Below, one piece after another: positions 32,145-43,545 of a stretch of 64,000 nucleotides of DNA. Source of the stretch: Solanum dulcamara (Eukaryota; Streptophyta; Magnoliopsida; Solanales; Solanaceae); the NCBI RefSeq assembly GCF_947179165.1, contig NC_077242.1, positions 48,493,097-48,557,096 of the forward strand, in the 5' to 3' direction. Numbering within the stretch: position 1 is the first letter of the stretch; each line of letters starts with the position of its first letter. The translations under genes and the position numbers were made by a program. The notes under the pieces were generated by a model that was not told the origin of the DNA, ran no database searches, and worked only from the letters and a program-made list of their open reading frames with translations.

Positions 32145-32560
32145 ATGTATACTAACATGAAAAGAGAAACATCAATAAGATTTACAGACTATAATTATAC
32201 TAGTCAAAGAGAGCTAGATGATGAGACAAAAAGCATTATAAAAATAGAACAGAAAGAATTGATGAATATAAAAATAATACAAGAAGGATATGAAGTTAGT
32301 AAAGCTATAGAAGAAGCCATAATAAAATAGGAAGAAAATAGTTACATAACATTTAAATGTAAAGGATGTAAAAAAGGAGGAATGAATCTTGAAGATATAA
32401 AAAGACATTTTATAGTATGTAAAGATAGAACTGATAATTCAGGATATAAAACACAAGATACTGATTCTATATACACTTTTTCTAATAATGAAGACGTAGA
32501 CATGAATTCTATAGCAAGTCAAGAAAAAACTAATGCAACAAACTAGTTCCTCTAGTTCTA
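32145..32560 (+). pseudogene. EPRV movement-coat linker with Cys/His cluster
   Basis: A 61-codon frame (32145-32330, ends at a stop) is followed by CKGCKKGGMNLEDIKRHF and a further Cys (Cys codons at 32358-32420), a C-x2-C...H...C arrangement that may bind zinc. It precedes the coat protein. The motif is also in the fragment at 25083-25266. Confidence 0.6.
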
Positions 32561-32569
32561 GCTCTTTTT

Positions 32570-33375
32570 AGAGAACAACCCCTACTTAGCCAATAGAAAC
32601 TGGTACAAGAAATATACATAGAAGGAAAATATATAGGTTAGATCCAAATACAGAAATAAAGATAGAAAACCTAAAATCAATGGGCAAAAGAATGTCGTTA
32701 GAAGAACCTATTAGATTACAAGGAGGAAATAAAGGAAAAATATTAAATATAGTTATAGATTTGTGGAATGCAGTTATAGATTATATAAATATAACTGCAC
32801 ATGATCCACAAATGTGGAATACAGTTATAGATTTGTGGAAAGGAATAATAATTGCAGATTATATAAAAACCTACACTGAAACAGATACTGAGACAAGGTA
32901 TAAATACTTGGAAACTTTCCTAGGAGAATTTACAAAAGCTGTATGGGAAGCATTTAGATCAGACTTTCCTCATGAGTTTCAAGCCTTAATAAGTTTGGGA
33001 CCAAATCCTTATAATTTCATAAATAAAATACACAGTTTACTTATAGGAGAAGACCCAAATAGTGATTTAATAATATTATAAAGAAATGCTTTAATCAAGC
33101 TAAAACAATTAAGTATTTCAAATTGGTTTTATATAAAGAATTTTTTAAAAGACTATTTTTACTATTGTACAATTAGTGAAAATACCTTTGATGAAGAATT
33201 AGGAAAGAAATTATTAAATAAATTATCAGGAGCTTTGGAAAGAGAAATAGAAGATAGATGGTATAAAAGAGAAAGAGTAGTTCAGAATTCAATGGCTAAA
33301 TGGTCTATTGGACAAAAAATACAACATGTAATGAAAATATTAACAGAAAAATGTACAAATATACAAATATAGAAA
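32570..33375 (+). pseudogene. EPRV coat protein
   Basis: The open piece 32680-33081 (133 codons) includes FPHEFQALISLGPNPYNFIN and ends at a premature stop. The reading resumes with ISNWFYIKNFLKDYFYYC and LGKKLLNKLSGALEREIEDR, the conserved caulimovirid coat region. A short internal repeat (GTTATAGATTTGTGGAA, near 32754 and 32823) gives two VIDLW motifs. Part is copied at 24301-24535. Confidence 0.85.
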
Positions 33376-33687
33376 TAATTAAAACAAAATGAGATAAATT
33401 TTTGCAAAACTATGATATATACAACACAAAGTTATGATAAAGAACAATGTAAACGAAAAAGATATAAAAGAAAATCTAATTATAAGCAACATCCATATAA
33501 CCGTAGGAAATATTACTTGTGTAAATCATCAACTAAGAAGCCATATTTAAATAAAGACACACATGTTAGAAAATATAGAAATGATAGAAACTATAAAAGT
33601 AAATTAGAATGCTTTACTTGTGGAAGTATAGAACACTTAGCAAACATATGTCCAAAAAGAAATAATAGTAGAACTAGAAATTTTTAA
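33376..33687 (+). pseudogene. EPRV coat C-terminus with CCHC knuckle
   Basis: Basic stretch (KRKRYKRKSNYKQHPYNRRK), then CFTCGSIEHLANIC at 33610-33651, a C-x2-C-x4-H-x4-C knuckle typical of pararetroviral coat proteins that bind RNA. Ends at a stop 33685-33687. Confidence 0.9.
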
Positions 33688-33764
33688 CTAATAGAAGATT
33701 TTCAAGAAACTTTACTTAATTTAGACGAATATATGTCTGATAATGAGAATATATATATTCTATT

Positions 33765-34040
33765 ATGAGTATAGAAGTAGAAAAAGATGATTTAGTCAAC
33801 GAAATAGGATTAAAAATAAATGGGTTAGAATTAGAAGATCTAAAGGTTAGTACTATGATGAATATTACACAAGAATGTAATCATGACTTTGAGAGACAAA
33901 AAGGAATAGATAGTAATCAATGTAGTATATGTAAATGGTACCCTAGCAAGATAAACAGAGGAAAATGTAAATTATGTTATATGAAAGCATGTATTAGTTG
34001 CACAAAAAATAAATTTAAAATAGAAGTTACAAAAAACTAA
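33765..34040 (+). pseudogene. EPRV second Cys cluster (badnavirus-type)
   Basis: A 91-codon frame between coat protein and protease. Counting residues gives C-S-I-C, 11 residues, C-K-L-C, 4 residues, C-I-S-C, exactly CX2CX11CX2CX4CX2C. Established knowledge: this second Cys motif is characteristic of badnavirus (and related bacilliform virus) polyproteins. Finding it in a virus with a TAV gene is unexpected. The Lys-rich tail ends at a stop. Confidence 0.8.
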
Positions 34041-34079
34041 AAAAATACACAAGTAGGTAATCAAACCACTAATCTAAGG

Positions 34080-34920
34080 TTGGTAACATTAGAAACACGA
34101 ATAAATGAATTAGAACAACAATTAGTATTATTAGAAAAAGGGAGAGAAAAGGTAGAAGAAGAAGAGGACATATCTACACAAGGAATAATACATCTAGAAC
34201 AACTGTATCAAGAAACGAAATTAATGAATATAGAAAGAAGTGATACTAGTTTAATATGTAGCGAAGACAAAAAAATTGGTACAATAAGAATATTGACGAG
34301 AATTAGAATAAAAGACATCGAAATAGAAACTTTGACTTTGGTAGATATTGGATGTTCAAGTTGCCTAATAAATAAGAAAATAGTACCATAGGATTTATTT
34401 AAATTTTTGCCTAAACCAATTGCAGCAATGCAAATGGATGGATCCCATAATATATATGAATACTATATAGATAAAGCAAAAGTTAGTTTTATAAATAAAT
34501 ACATGTAGTGAGTTTTATAAACCAACATACACTATGCATAAGATATTAGTAAGAGACTTAAATATACAAATAGATTTAGTAATAGGATTACAATTTATGT
34601 TACAAAATAATGGAAGTGTTTAATATCAAGAGATGGAGTAATTTTCTCCAAAAAGACTACCCATACACCTGTACAAACCACTAAATTTAAAAAAAAATGG
34701 AGATATGATATAGATAATGAAATAACAGATACATCCTCTACACCCTGAACATCATCTCCAAACCCACCGTCATGCTGGAACGACTGTGCTAATGGCAATA
34801 GCTGTTGTCAAAATAAAAATTTATATGAAGAAAAAGAAGTTAATTGTGAGGAAGACGAAACATTAGAAAAAGACTATACATTAATAAATATAGAAACTGA
34901 ATTTTATAATTTTCAAACAG
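34080..34920 (+). pseudogene. EPRV aspartic protease, broken
   Basis: The open piece 34080-34391 has a coiled-coil-like start and then the active-site strand LVDIGCSSCLI (usual form D-T/S-G). A TAG at 34390 interrupts it, and the reading continues with FLPKPIAAMQMDGS and, in another frame, ILVRDLNIQIDLVIGLQF. An acidic linker follows and stops abruptly at TTTTCAAACAG (34920). RT should come next but does not. Confidence 0.8.
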
Positions 34921-35367
34921 GAATAGAACAAAATAAAAATATAATAAGATTTTTAGAAGTAGTAGAGACCACCTTACATAAGCAGAAAAAGATACTAGAA
35001 AAATACAACCAAGTTCCAGGCAGAACCAGTAGGCTTTTCGAATTACCAACCAACAACAATATTTAAAAAGGATAATGAATACAAGAATGATGTTAATGCT
35101 TGTGGGCTTAATTGTTATAGGAACTAAAGGATTAACTAGAAAAAATTTAGGAACCAAAGTATTAATTATCTTATATGATGACAGATGGTCAAACTTAAAG
35201 ATATCTATAATAGGATTAACAGAAGTAGATATGACTAATAATGAAGGAATATTCTAAATCAATCCAAACTTTATGATAAATCTAAAATAATTTGAAAAGA
35301 ATATTAAAATAGGAATACAGACTAAAGGATATGAGGACATGAATAATGGAAGTAACTTATTAATAGA
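34921..35367 (+). pseudogene. EPRV mosaic of coiled-coil and movement pieces
   Basis: Successive matches to 30651-30720, then about 31046-31085, then 31640-31940 (movement core MGL/VGLIVIGTKGLTRKNLG), all plus orientation but with deletions between. The viral homology ends at about 35367, where SINE sequence begins. Confidence 0.8.
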
Positions 35368-35569
35368 TATATATGATTTTATTTTATTTTGGTTTCTCAC
35401 TCAGTGTTTGGTGCTTGCATTGAAATCCGATTAATCTAGATCCACGCTAGTTAGATTCCCATTTGCAAGGTAGCGCTCCTTAATAAGATTTTTTTTATAT
35501 CCATGGCTCAAACTTTAAATCTCTAATTACTGAAGGAGCAGTCGCATCTACTAACACCACACCCTTTAG
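35367..35569 (-). mobile_element. tRNA-derived SINE
   Basis: On the reverse strand it starts near 35569 with AAAGGGTGTGGTG, has an A-box-like region (GTTAGTAGATGCGACTGC) and a B-box-like GTTTGAGCC, and ends in an A-rich tail at the left (AAAATAAAATAAAATC). TAATAG occurs at both borders (35361-35366 and 35570-35575), a possible target duplication. The overall text resembles Solanaceae SINE families; the exact family is not assigned. Confidence 0.6.
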
Positions 35570-35575
35570 TAATAG

Positions 35576-36668
35576 TTACTTTGATTTGATGTACTAAATT
35601 TTTAACCCTTTACACGTAAACCAAAGCCACCTCATGGTTATTGGTTTAGACTTTAGATGGATTATCCCACCAAAGCTTAGCATGTGCACACCAAACGATC
35701 GCGAACCAAATAAATTATAAATCGTGTATACACTATTTTATAAAATAAATTAATTTAATATTTAGATGAGAGTATGATACAATGAATCATAAAGTAAATT
35801 GACCAGCAATTTATGAGAACATGTTGCGTGCATTTCTCTATGTTCAAAAATGTGTTTTACCGTGTCAATTAAAAAATTCTCCCTCTTTTTTTTCCGCAAT
35901 AAGAGTTCAGCTGCTTGACATTTCTGTCCTTACGAAGCTTCCCTTTGAATGCCACCAAATGGAGGATTCATTACTCATAAGCCCATAGGAAAACAATTTT
36001 TCTCAACCTTCATTAGTCACTGTCATCTAATATTCTCACCTAATACTTTTCCTTTGTTGGGGCTAGATGTTCTGATTTTTCAGATATATATAGGATGATT
36101 GTTAATGCTCTCTTGATGATACAATATCGTAAGGCTAGGGTATTGGGATTTGATTGCGGTCAAGCAAAAGTCAAGTATAACTAGCCAACAAAAGACTACA
36201 AGCTAAAAACGGTGAACTAGTAATACGGTATCTAAAAAAGGATAAGGCTAAAATATACAAAACAAAAAAAAGCTCTAAAATCATCTTCTAAACAAAATAG
36301 TACCTTTTATTTTACTTCAACAACACGCAGGACAAGTTCTACAATAAGATGCAAAACATAGAATATATGAAAAAAAATCGCACCTCCCATTGGCACAAGC
36401 CTCACTAAAGATAAATAAATATACTCTAAGATAGACAAAGTCATCGCAAACTAAAATAATTAAAAAAAACTATATATAGAGTCACTACCATAAGACAAGG
36501 TATCAAATAATATGTTATGTTTTTAGTACACTCATGCCTCCACAAGAATATTATCTCTCAAACTTAATATGTTGATGTTAACCCAATTAATATAACATCC
36601 TAGTAGTTACAATTTATATTTCTTCTCCTACTTCTTAGGGTTTTGATCTAAATGGCAAAAAAAATTCT
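35576..36668. other. No recognisable gene
   Basis: AT-rich sequence, no viral or gypsy motif identified. Several A-rich runs (36240-36480). No frame here has a domain I can name. Confidence 0.5.
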
Positions 36669-37896
36669 TGTCATGTCCCAAATCTTATTTTAGGCGGGAT
36701 CAATATTTGATGTCTTTAACTTGTTCGAGTGAACTAACTCTACGTGACATTCACTTGTGACACATGAAGTAAAATAAAATAGATTCATAAAATGAAGTTT
36801 TTTTAAAAAGTATTTCATTCATAAAATATCGCCTTTAAGCTCAAAATATTAAATCATAAGAATTCAATAAATAGGAAAAACTGATAGTCCTTAACTTAAA
36901 CATCTACACTCTTCTATCTATGAAGAATCCAACATAATGAAAAATAATAATATTTGCCGAGACAAGGCCCCATTATACTCATAAACAAACAAGGTGAATC
37001 AATAAAGACAACTCCCCAGAAGTAAGTAGGGCTCACCAAAAGTTGAATGTGCAGAACCCAGAGTGTAGTCATGTCATCCTAAAAATCTAAACATGCATCG
37101 CGAAATGCATCACCCCGATAAAAAAGACATAAGTACATGTTGAATAGCACTTGTATGTAATACAACAAAGAAAATGAGCCATGAAAAGTAAGGAAAACCA
37201 AAGTAATGTGGATAAGACATTATAAAGAATCAAATGACTAGGAAAATCAAAGTAATGTGAATAAGACATGATAAAGAATCAAATGACTCGATCATTAGGT
37301 TAACCTCAACATTTGCATCATTAATCATAAATTATTTCTTTTATGGGAGTTTCTTAGTTTAACTAACGTATCCACCATGTGAGCACATGGAATCCGTTTC
37401 GGCTAAATCATCTCATACCTTACTGAGGCATGAGAAATACATAACATAAGTTAACATTTGAATCCATATCATAATCCTCAAAGGGTAACATAGAGGATCA
37501 TTGAATTAACGATACGATCCTTAACCTACTTAGCGTACAAAGTTTCAAGCATTTATCATAAATCTCACGCCTTCATTAACAATAGTTATTCCAAATTATT
37601 TATGTGATAAAGTTATCTCAAAGTCTTGTATTCATAGTTAGTGTTTCGTCATCATGTGCATTATATCATAAAATCATAAAGTTCATGCCTTTTTAGAAGA
37701 AAAATCATAATTCATACTTTACCATATATACATGGAGAGAATAATGAAATTACAATAGCAATATAATTGAATTCAATGAATTCATAAAGATTTCATGACG
37801 TTCGTAATGAAATACATGAATAATACCCAAGTTTTCATAGCTTAAACCCCAACATGTCTCATGGAGGAGAAATTTATGAGGTTTGAAGAATGTAAT
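36669..37896 (-). repeat. Truncated gypsy LTR
   Basis: The left edge is an LTR 3' terminus (reverse strand GGGACATGACA). Inside is the inverted repeat ATGCATCGCGAAATGCAT (37093-37110), in the place of the hairpin seen in sister LTRs. The next LTR cuts it at 37896/37897, and its 5' part is not found on the far side. Confidence 0.65.
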
Positions 37897-40455
37897 TGTC
37901 ACGATCCAACTCCGTAGGTCGTGACTGGTGCCTGAGCTGGACACTCGTATATAACCTGTGAGCTATATGATCAATCCACAACTAAACATAATATGGAGAC
38001 TATAAAGACCCAAAACCTAGTCTCAGAACTGTCGCATAAACATATATATCAGGCAACCTGTCTCCTGATGAGTCACAACTATCAACGGGTAACATAGTAC
38101 ATAAGCCGACGAGGCTGTCATAGCATGTGAAAATGTCCCACTACATATACACGCAAGCCTACAAGGCTGCCACTACGTATGAGAATATCCCAAAATAATT
38201 CATGCCAACCCAACCGAACAGGATCCATACACAACCCACACATGTGTCTATAGACCTCTAAGAGCATCATCAGTATTATATGATGGGACAGGGCCCCGCC
38301 GTACCCCTAAATAAATAAATATATATATCAAAATTATCTGTACTAAAAGTCTAGGCTCTAGGACGATGGAGCACTCCAAAATAGTTGAATAGAAATCCTA
38401 AGCTGGCGGATCCCCAAAACAAGTATCTGTACCTACAGGCATGAAATGCATCCCCCCTCCCTCCCGAAGGAAGGGGGTCAGTACAAGAAATGTACTGAGT
38501 ATATAAAATATAAAATATAGTAAAAAAATCATAACTAAAGTTGAGAGTCTAGGAGACAAGTATGATAATCAAGAACTCTTTGTACCTATGCCTTACGAAA
38601 CAAATCATGCATATCATTGTCATATACCGTATTCGGCCTATTATGGGACTCAGTGCCATAATTGTCATATACGCATACCATATTCGGCCCTCTTGTAAGG
38701 TACTCGGTGAATAAAATCGTGTACAAGTATACCATACTCGGTCCATCATGGGACTCGGTGCCATAACCAGATCATTACATCATCATATAGCGTACCCAGC
38801 CCCCTAGTGAGGGACTCTATGGAATATATAGTAAATTGTGCATGATAACATACCTGAACCTCCAGTAAGGAACTTGGTGAAAGGTGTAATGACAGTATGC
38901 ACAAGCAGAGTAATGAGTAACCATATACATTTAGGTCATCATTTGAGACTCAATAGATAAGTAAACTAATTAATACTTGAGTATCAGGATGATATTCATG
39001 TTCAGTAATCTTTGAATGTCATTATGAACTATATTAGATAAAGCCTCAGGGATCATAGATAAACATTAAGATAATGTGAATAGCTTATGAAAGTTAAGGA
39101 CATTAATCATTATAGAGTCTTTAAAAATAGGGTCTTTCACATACAAACTACTATCCAACGTATAGAAGACTCAAGGAAAGTAGATCAAGTACTTCAAGAT
39201 CTTTAATATCCCGAAGTGAATAAGAATCATGAATCATACTCAGAATCTATGAATGGAATTATCCCAAAGCTCATATCATATATCACTTATATCTAAGACA
39301 TGCCAAAAGAAAGAAGGGATAGCTTTACATACCTTTAGCGCCTATTTTCCATAATACGTATCATTGCCGTAGTGTCTCAACCTATATTAAGACGTTAAGA
39401 ACTATGGTTAAGCTATGGAAAGGCATTAAATGTACTTTATCATTAGAAGGTTATTTTTAGATAATTGGACAACACCTCCCCTATATAGCTCACTCCTCTC
39501 ATATCCCAGCCAGCCATACAACCATCAAGTAGCATCAATAATCACACGTTCAAATGTTATGTTAAGGCTAGCCAAGAAATAATTCAAGAATACTTTGACA
39601 GCCCACATAACATTTTAAACAGCCCGACATTCACAACATTCGATAATAATCCACATACGACTACCACATATTCAAGTTATCTTTAATGATCCATAGTCTT
39701 AACGTTTTATCTAATGATCTTCTAACAATACAACAATACAATAACTGTAGTCATACTTAATCTTCCAAGCTCAACAAGAACAACAACGACATATCAAAAC
39801 AGCCCCTAACTAGAAATATAAAAAATGCTCGAAAACCTTGCGAACACCTATGAACACGCCAAGCAACCCACCTACGATTCTTATACGTTATTGTATACAA
39901 AATTTTCATCTAATTTAATGGCATATAGAAGTAGCCACACTATAGCAACAACACTCATTCAAATGCAAAAAAACTTTGTTAACATTAAACCAAGATTTAC
40001 AACAGCCCTCAAACCATTACAACTTCAACTTTAACCATTTAATTCCTTCATCCTCATCACATAATCCATGAAAATAACAACTAAAATACTAAATAAAATC
40101 AGCTCGCCAACTTCAATTAAAATAGCCCCTACGGCTTCAATAATACTCTAACACCAATATACATAATTTCATACATCCAATTCACATTTATATATTCACC
40201 ATCCGTCCAAATTCATCCGAAAATATATAGAAAATGATTAACTCTTACCTTAACAAATTGGCTCCTAAAGTTGGCTGAAACTCGTGGATTACACGTTAGG
40301 CCTTCTTGCTGCTCCAATGATTAATTCACGTTGTTAATCACCTCCGATTGGTTAAAAATACCTTAGAGAATTAATTTATGGATCAAATTTTGGGACCTTG
40401 ATTTGCTTCAACCATGGCCGTGAGTTTCCATGGCTTGGACTCTCTTTCTTTCTCT
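37897..40455 (-). repeat. 3' LTR of a minus-strand gypsy element
   Basis: Left edge TGTCACGATCC; very similar to 46335-48013 over most of its length, including GTCAGTACAAGAAATGTACTG (38477-38497) and repeated CGGACTCGGTG-like words (38640-38880). It ends at about 40455 directly in integrase sequence, so its 5' end and the element's PPT are deleted. Confidence 0.8.
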
Positions 40456-41330
40456 CTAGGTTAGGTTGAAGAAGTTAGCTGTGAACTGGCATCTTCTATC
40501 GGAGATAATAGCTGTGGGAACCACGTGAAGTCTCACTATCTTCTTAAGGTACAACCTGGCATAGTCCTCATCTGAATATCTAGTCCTGACTAGAAGAAAG
40601 TGGGCTAATTTTGTCAATCTATCAATGATGACCCAAATAGAGTCATATTTTTGCAGAGTGCGAGGTAAACCTGTGACGAAGTCCATATTGATCTTCTCCT
40701 ATTTCCAGGTCAGAATCTCCATCCCCTATAATAATCCACCAGACTTCTGATGCTTAATCTTAACTTGTTGGCAATTCAGGCACTGGGCTATGAACTCGGC
40801 TATGTCCTTCTTCATGCCATCCCACCAATATAAATATTTGAGGTCATGATACATCTTTGTTGAGCATGGATGAACAGAATAACAGGCATAGTGTGCTTCC
40901 CCCATAATCTTTTACCGTAGCCCTGCAATCTCAGGTACGCATAATCTGCCCCTATACCTCAGTACTCCGTTATGTGTGATATCTTTTCCTTTTGAAGGGC
41001 TGCATCCCTATAATTTGCCAAAATAGGTTCTTCGTATAGGCATCGCTTTACTTCTCCCATAATAAAGGATTCAACAACTCCTCGAACAAAAACTCCACCA
41101 TCATCAAAATCAGCCAAATAAACTCCAAGGTCAACTAATTGGAAAATCTCATGGACTATCACCTTCCGTTTTGGTAGTATATCTGCCAAGCTACCCATAG
41201 ATTTACGGCTGAGTGCATCTACTACAACATTTGCTTTCCCCAGGTGGTATAGAATGTCAACATCATAATCTTAAATCACTTCTAGCCACCTTCTCTGTCG
41301 CAAATTTAGCTCCTTCTGCTTAAAGATGTA
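40456..41330 (-). pseudogene. Ty3/gypsy integrase remnant
   Basis: The open piece 40456-40686 has MDFVTGLP (first catalytic Asp), DSIWVIIDRLTKLAHF and IISDRRCQFT (second Asp); it then breaks into LTR sequence, so the third residue (Glu) and C-terminus are gone. Upstream, YLYWWDGMKKDIAEFIAQC and LNCQQVK form the zinc-binding N-terminal part. The linker to RNase H is at 40959-41198. Confidence 0.85.
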
Positions 41331-41636
41331 TTAGAGACTTTTGTGATCCGTGTAGATATCAATATGTACGCCATATAGATAATGCCTCCATCTTTTTAAA
41401 GCATGAATTACTGCTGCTAACTCCAGATCATGAGTTACATAATTTCTTTCATGCTTTTTGAGCGACTGGGAGGCATAGGCTATAACTCTACCATGTTGCA
41501 TTAGTACACAACCTAGCCCAACACCGGAAGCATCATAATAAATGACATAGACATCTGGTCCTTCAGGGAGAATTAGAACAAGGGCCTTATTCAACATATC
41601 TTTCAACAAATGAAAGCTACGTTCACAAGCATCGGT
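41331..41636 (-). pseudogene. Ty3/gypsy RNase H domain
   Basis: Well preserved 92-codon piece: [40 protein letters not shown], then [17 protein letters not shown] with catalytic Asp residues present. Continuous with RT to the right except for a stop between them. Confidence 0.9.
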
Positions 41637-41639
41637 CCA

Positions 41640-42480
41640 CTAGAACTTAGCCGCCTTCTGAGTCAGCCTTGTTAAAGGTACTAAAATTGAAGCAAACTTG
41701 TCTACAAATCTCCTATAATATCCTGCTAGCCCTAGAAAATTATGTATCTTAGTAGGAATCGTAGGTCTAGGCCAAATCTTTATGGACTCAATTTTCTGTG
41801 TATCTACTCGAATACCATCCATTCCAATAATATTCCCCAAGAATGCTACTGAAATCAACTAGAATTCACATATAGAGAACTTAGCGTACAACTTCTGGTG
41901 CTGGAGCACCCTAAGTATCGTCCTCAAATGATCTGTATGCTCCTCTTCCAATCTAGAATAGTCTAGGATATCATCAATAAATACAATATTGAACAGGTCT
42001 AGGAAAGACTTGAGCACCCGGTTCATTAAATCCATAAACACTGCTGGAGCATTGGTCAGCCCAAAAGACATCACCCTAAATTCATAATCCCTGTATAGAG
42101 TCTTAAATGCAGTCTTTGAAATATCTACTTCCTTTACCCGTACCTGATGATAGCCTGACCACAGGTCTATCTTTGAGAAACACTTAGCACCCTCCAGCTA
42201 GTCAAATAGATCATCAATCCTGGGGAGGGGATATCTATTCCTTATTGTTATTTTGTTCAGCTGCCTATAATCAATACACACTCGTAGCGACCTATCTTTC
42301 TTTCTCATAAATTGTACCGGTGCTCTCCAAGGTGATGTGTTGGGCCAAATGAAGCCCTTTTCTAACAAGTCTCTCAGGTACTCCTTTAATTCATTTAATT
42401 CTGCAGGTGCCATTTTAAGAATAGATATGGGTTGAGTATCTGGCAACACATCTACAGTGAACTTTATCTCCCGCTCAAGA
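41640..42480 (-). pseudogene. Ty3/gypsy reverse transcriptase
   Basis: Three open pieces: 42198-42449 ([38 protein letters not shown]), 41859-42074 ([18 protein letters not shown], catalytic FIDD at 41970-41981) and 41640-41858 (FLGLAGYYRRFVDKFASI). Only a few stops separate them, making this one of the youngest-looking pol copies here. Confidence 0.9.
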
Positions 42481-43545
42481 AAAAGACTCGGAAGTTTATC
42501 TGGAAATACATCTGGAAATTTATTAACTACCGGCCCTTTCTAAATCATCTCTTAGTGTCACAAACCCTTCCAAATTATCCTAGTATTTCTTTTTACCATA
42601 TTGATATCCTCATAATTACTATTACTATCAATTCATCAGTTAATCTTTATCTCTTAAAGTCAGACGTACTTTCGACTTAGTCAAATCTTATTATTACTAT
42701 TGGCGCGACTTTCCAAAAATATTATGAACTTATATGTCATTTTCTTGTTAATCCTCAGGGAATTTTGGTAGAGTTTCCTCTGTATTTCTTACTATTTCAA
42801 ATCTTGCACGCAGAAAATACGAACAATGCCTCACAGGGACAACACACATATATTATAGCATATCGTTGCCGCACTAGGCTTCCTTTATCAATCACAAGAT
42901 GAAAATGATGAAATTGACCCGTATATCTAACACAAACTGTACCTGTCACTCTTTCCTGTTTATTTTCCCTTTCCATCTTTAACTGCAGGTTTCAAACATA
43001 CCTGCAACATTTGTACTATGTCTAACATATATTCCTTTTACAGTTACTGGTTTCTCTAGCTTCTTCTGTGCACACATTCTAACTGGACTTATCTGCGATA
43101 TATACATTCAACCTGTTTCCTTACTATACTTACCATAACTCTCCATAATGATGGCCAATTTGCCATTCTATGTATACAAGTTCCCATCATGTTCCCTTAC
43201 TATCCAATTTTCACATGTATGTGCAACTATTCTCCATTCTAGATTTCAAAATTCCCACGGGTGGGAATGCCTTGGTCACTGTTACTCATAAATACTTGGT
43301 TATCGACTCCTTTGATTTCCGCTTGCCGCTATTAGGTAACAATCTATAACAAATGCACATACATAGGAAATTTTGATAAGGTCTCCTATACCTATAGTCG
43401 ACCAGTCTCTAGTCTAATTTGGTGATCTAGAAAGTGAAGTGTGCTCCTCGTTATCATTTGTCTGCCATCTACTCGTCTAACCTTCATCATCTTCTTCATC
43501 TGAATCCAGGGAATGCAAATAACTGGGTAACTCCTGGTTTACCGA
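42481..43545 (-). other. Unassigned internal region of the gypsy element
   Basis: Protease and gag should lie here, but I find no zinc knuckle or active-site motif. The sequence may be deleted, rearranged or from another repeat. Confidence 0.35.
43541..43545. repeat. Target site duplication ACCGA (left)
   Basis: ACCGA directly before the LTR; repeated at 45847-45851. Confidence 0.9.

Larger units (their letters stand above)
21991..35367. mobile_element. Rearranged endogenous pararetrovirus locus (13.4 kb)
   Basis: The whole interval is built from Caulimoviridae sequence: RT-RNase H, transactivator, promoter/leader, tRNA-Met primer site, movement protein, coat protein and protease, with no integrase and no LTRs. 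The block 25646-34920 is largely collinear with a viral genome. 21991-25645 and 34921-35367 are mosaics of short pieces in both orientations. Every long frame is broken. The set resembles Solendovirus-like elements described from tomato and tobacco, but assignment needs phylogeny. Confidence 0.9.

Noticed and set aside
21991..35367. Locus as an intact, expressible virus
   Set aside because: All major frames are broken, the RT N-terminus is missing and pieces are scrambled; it is a fossil insertion.
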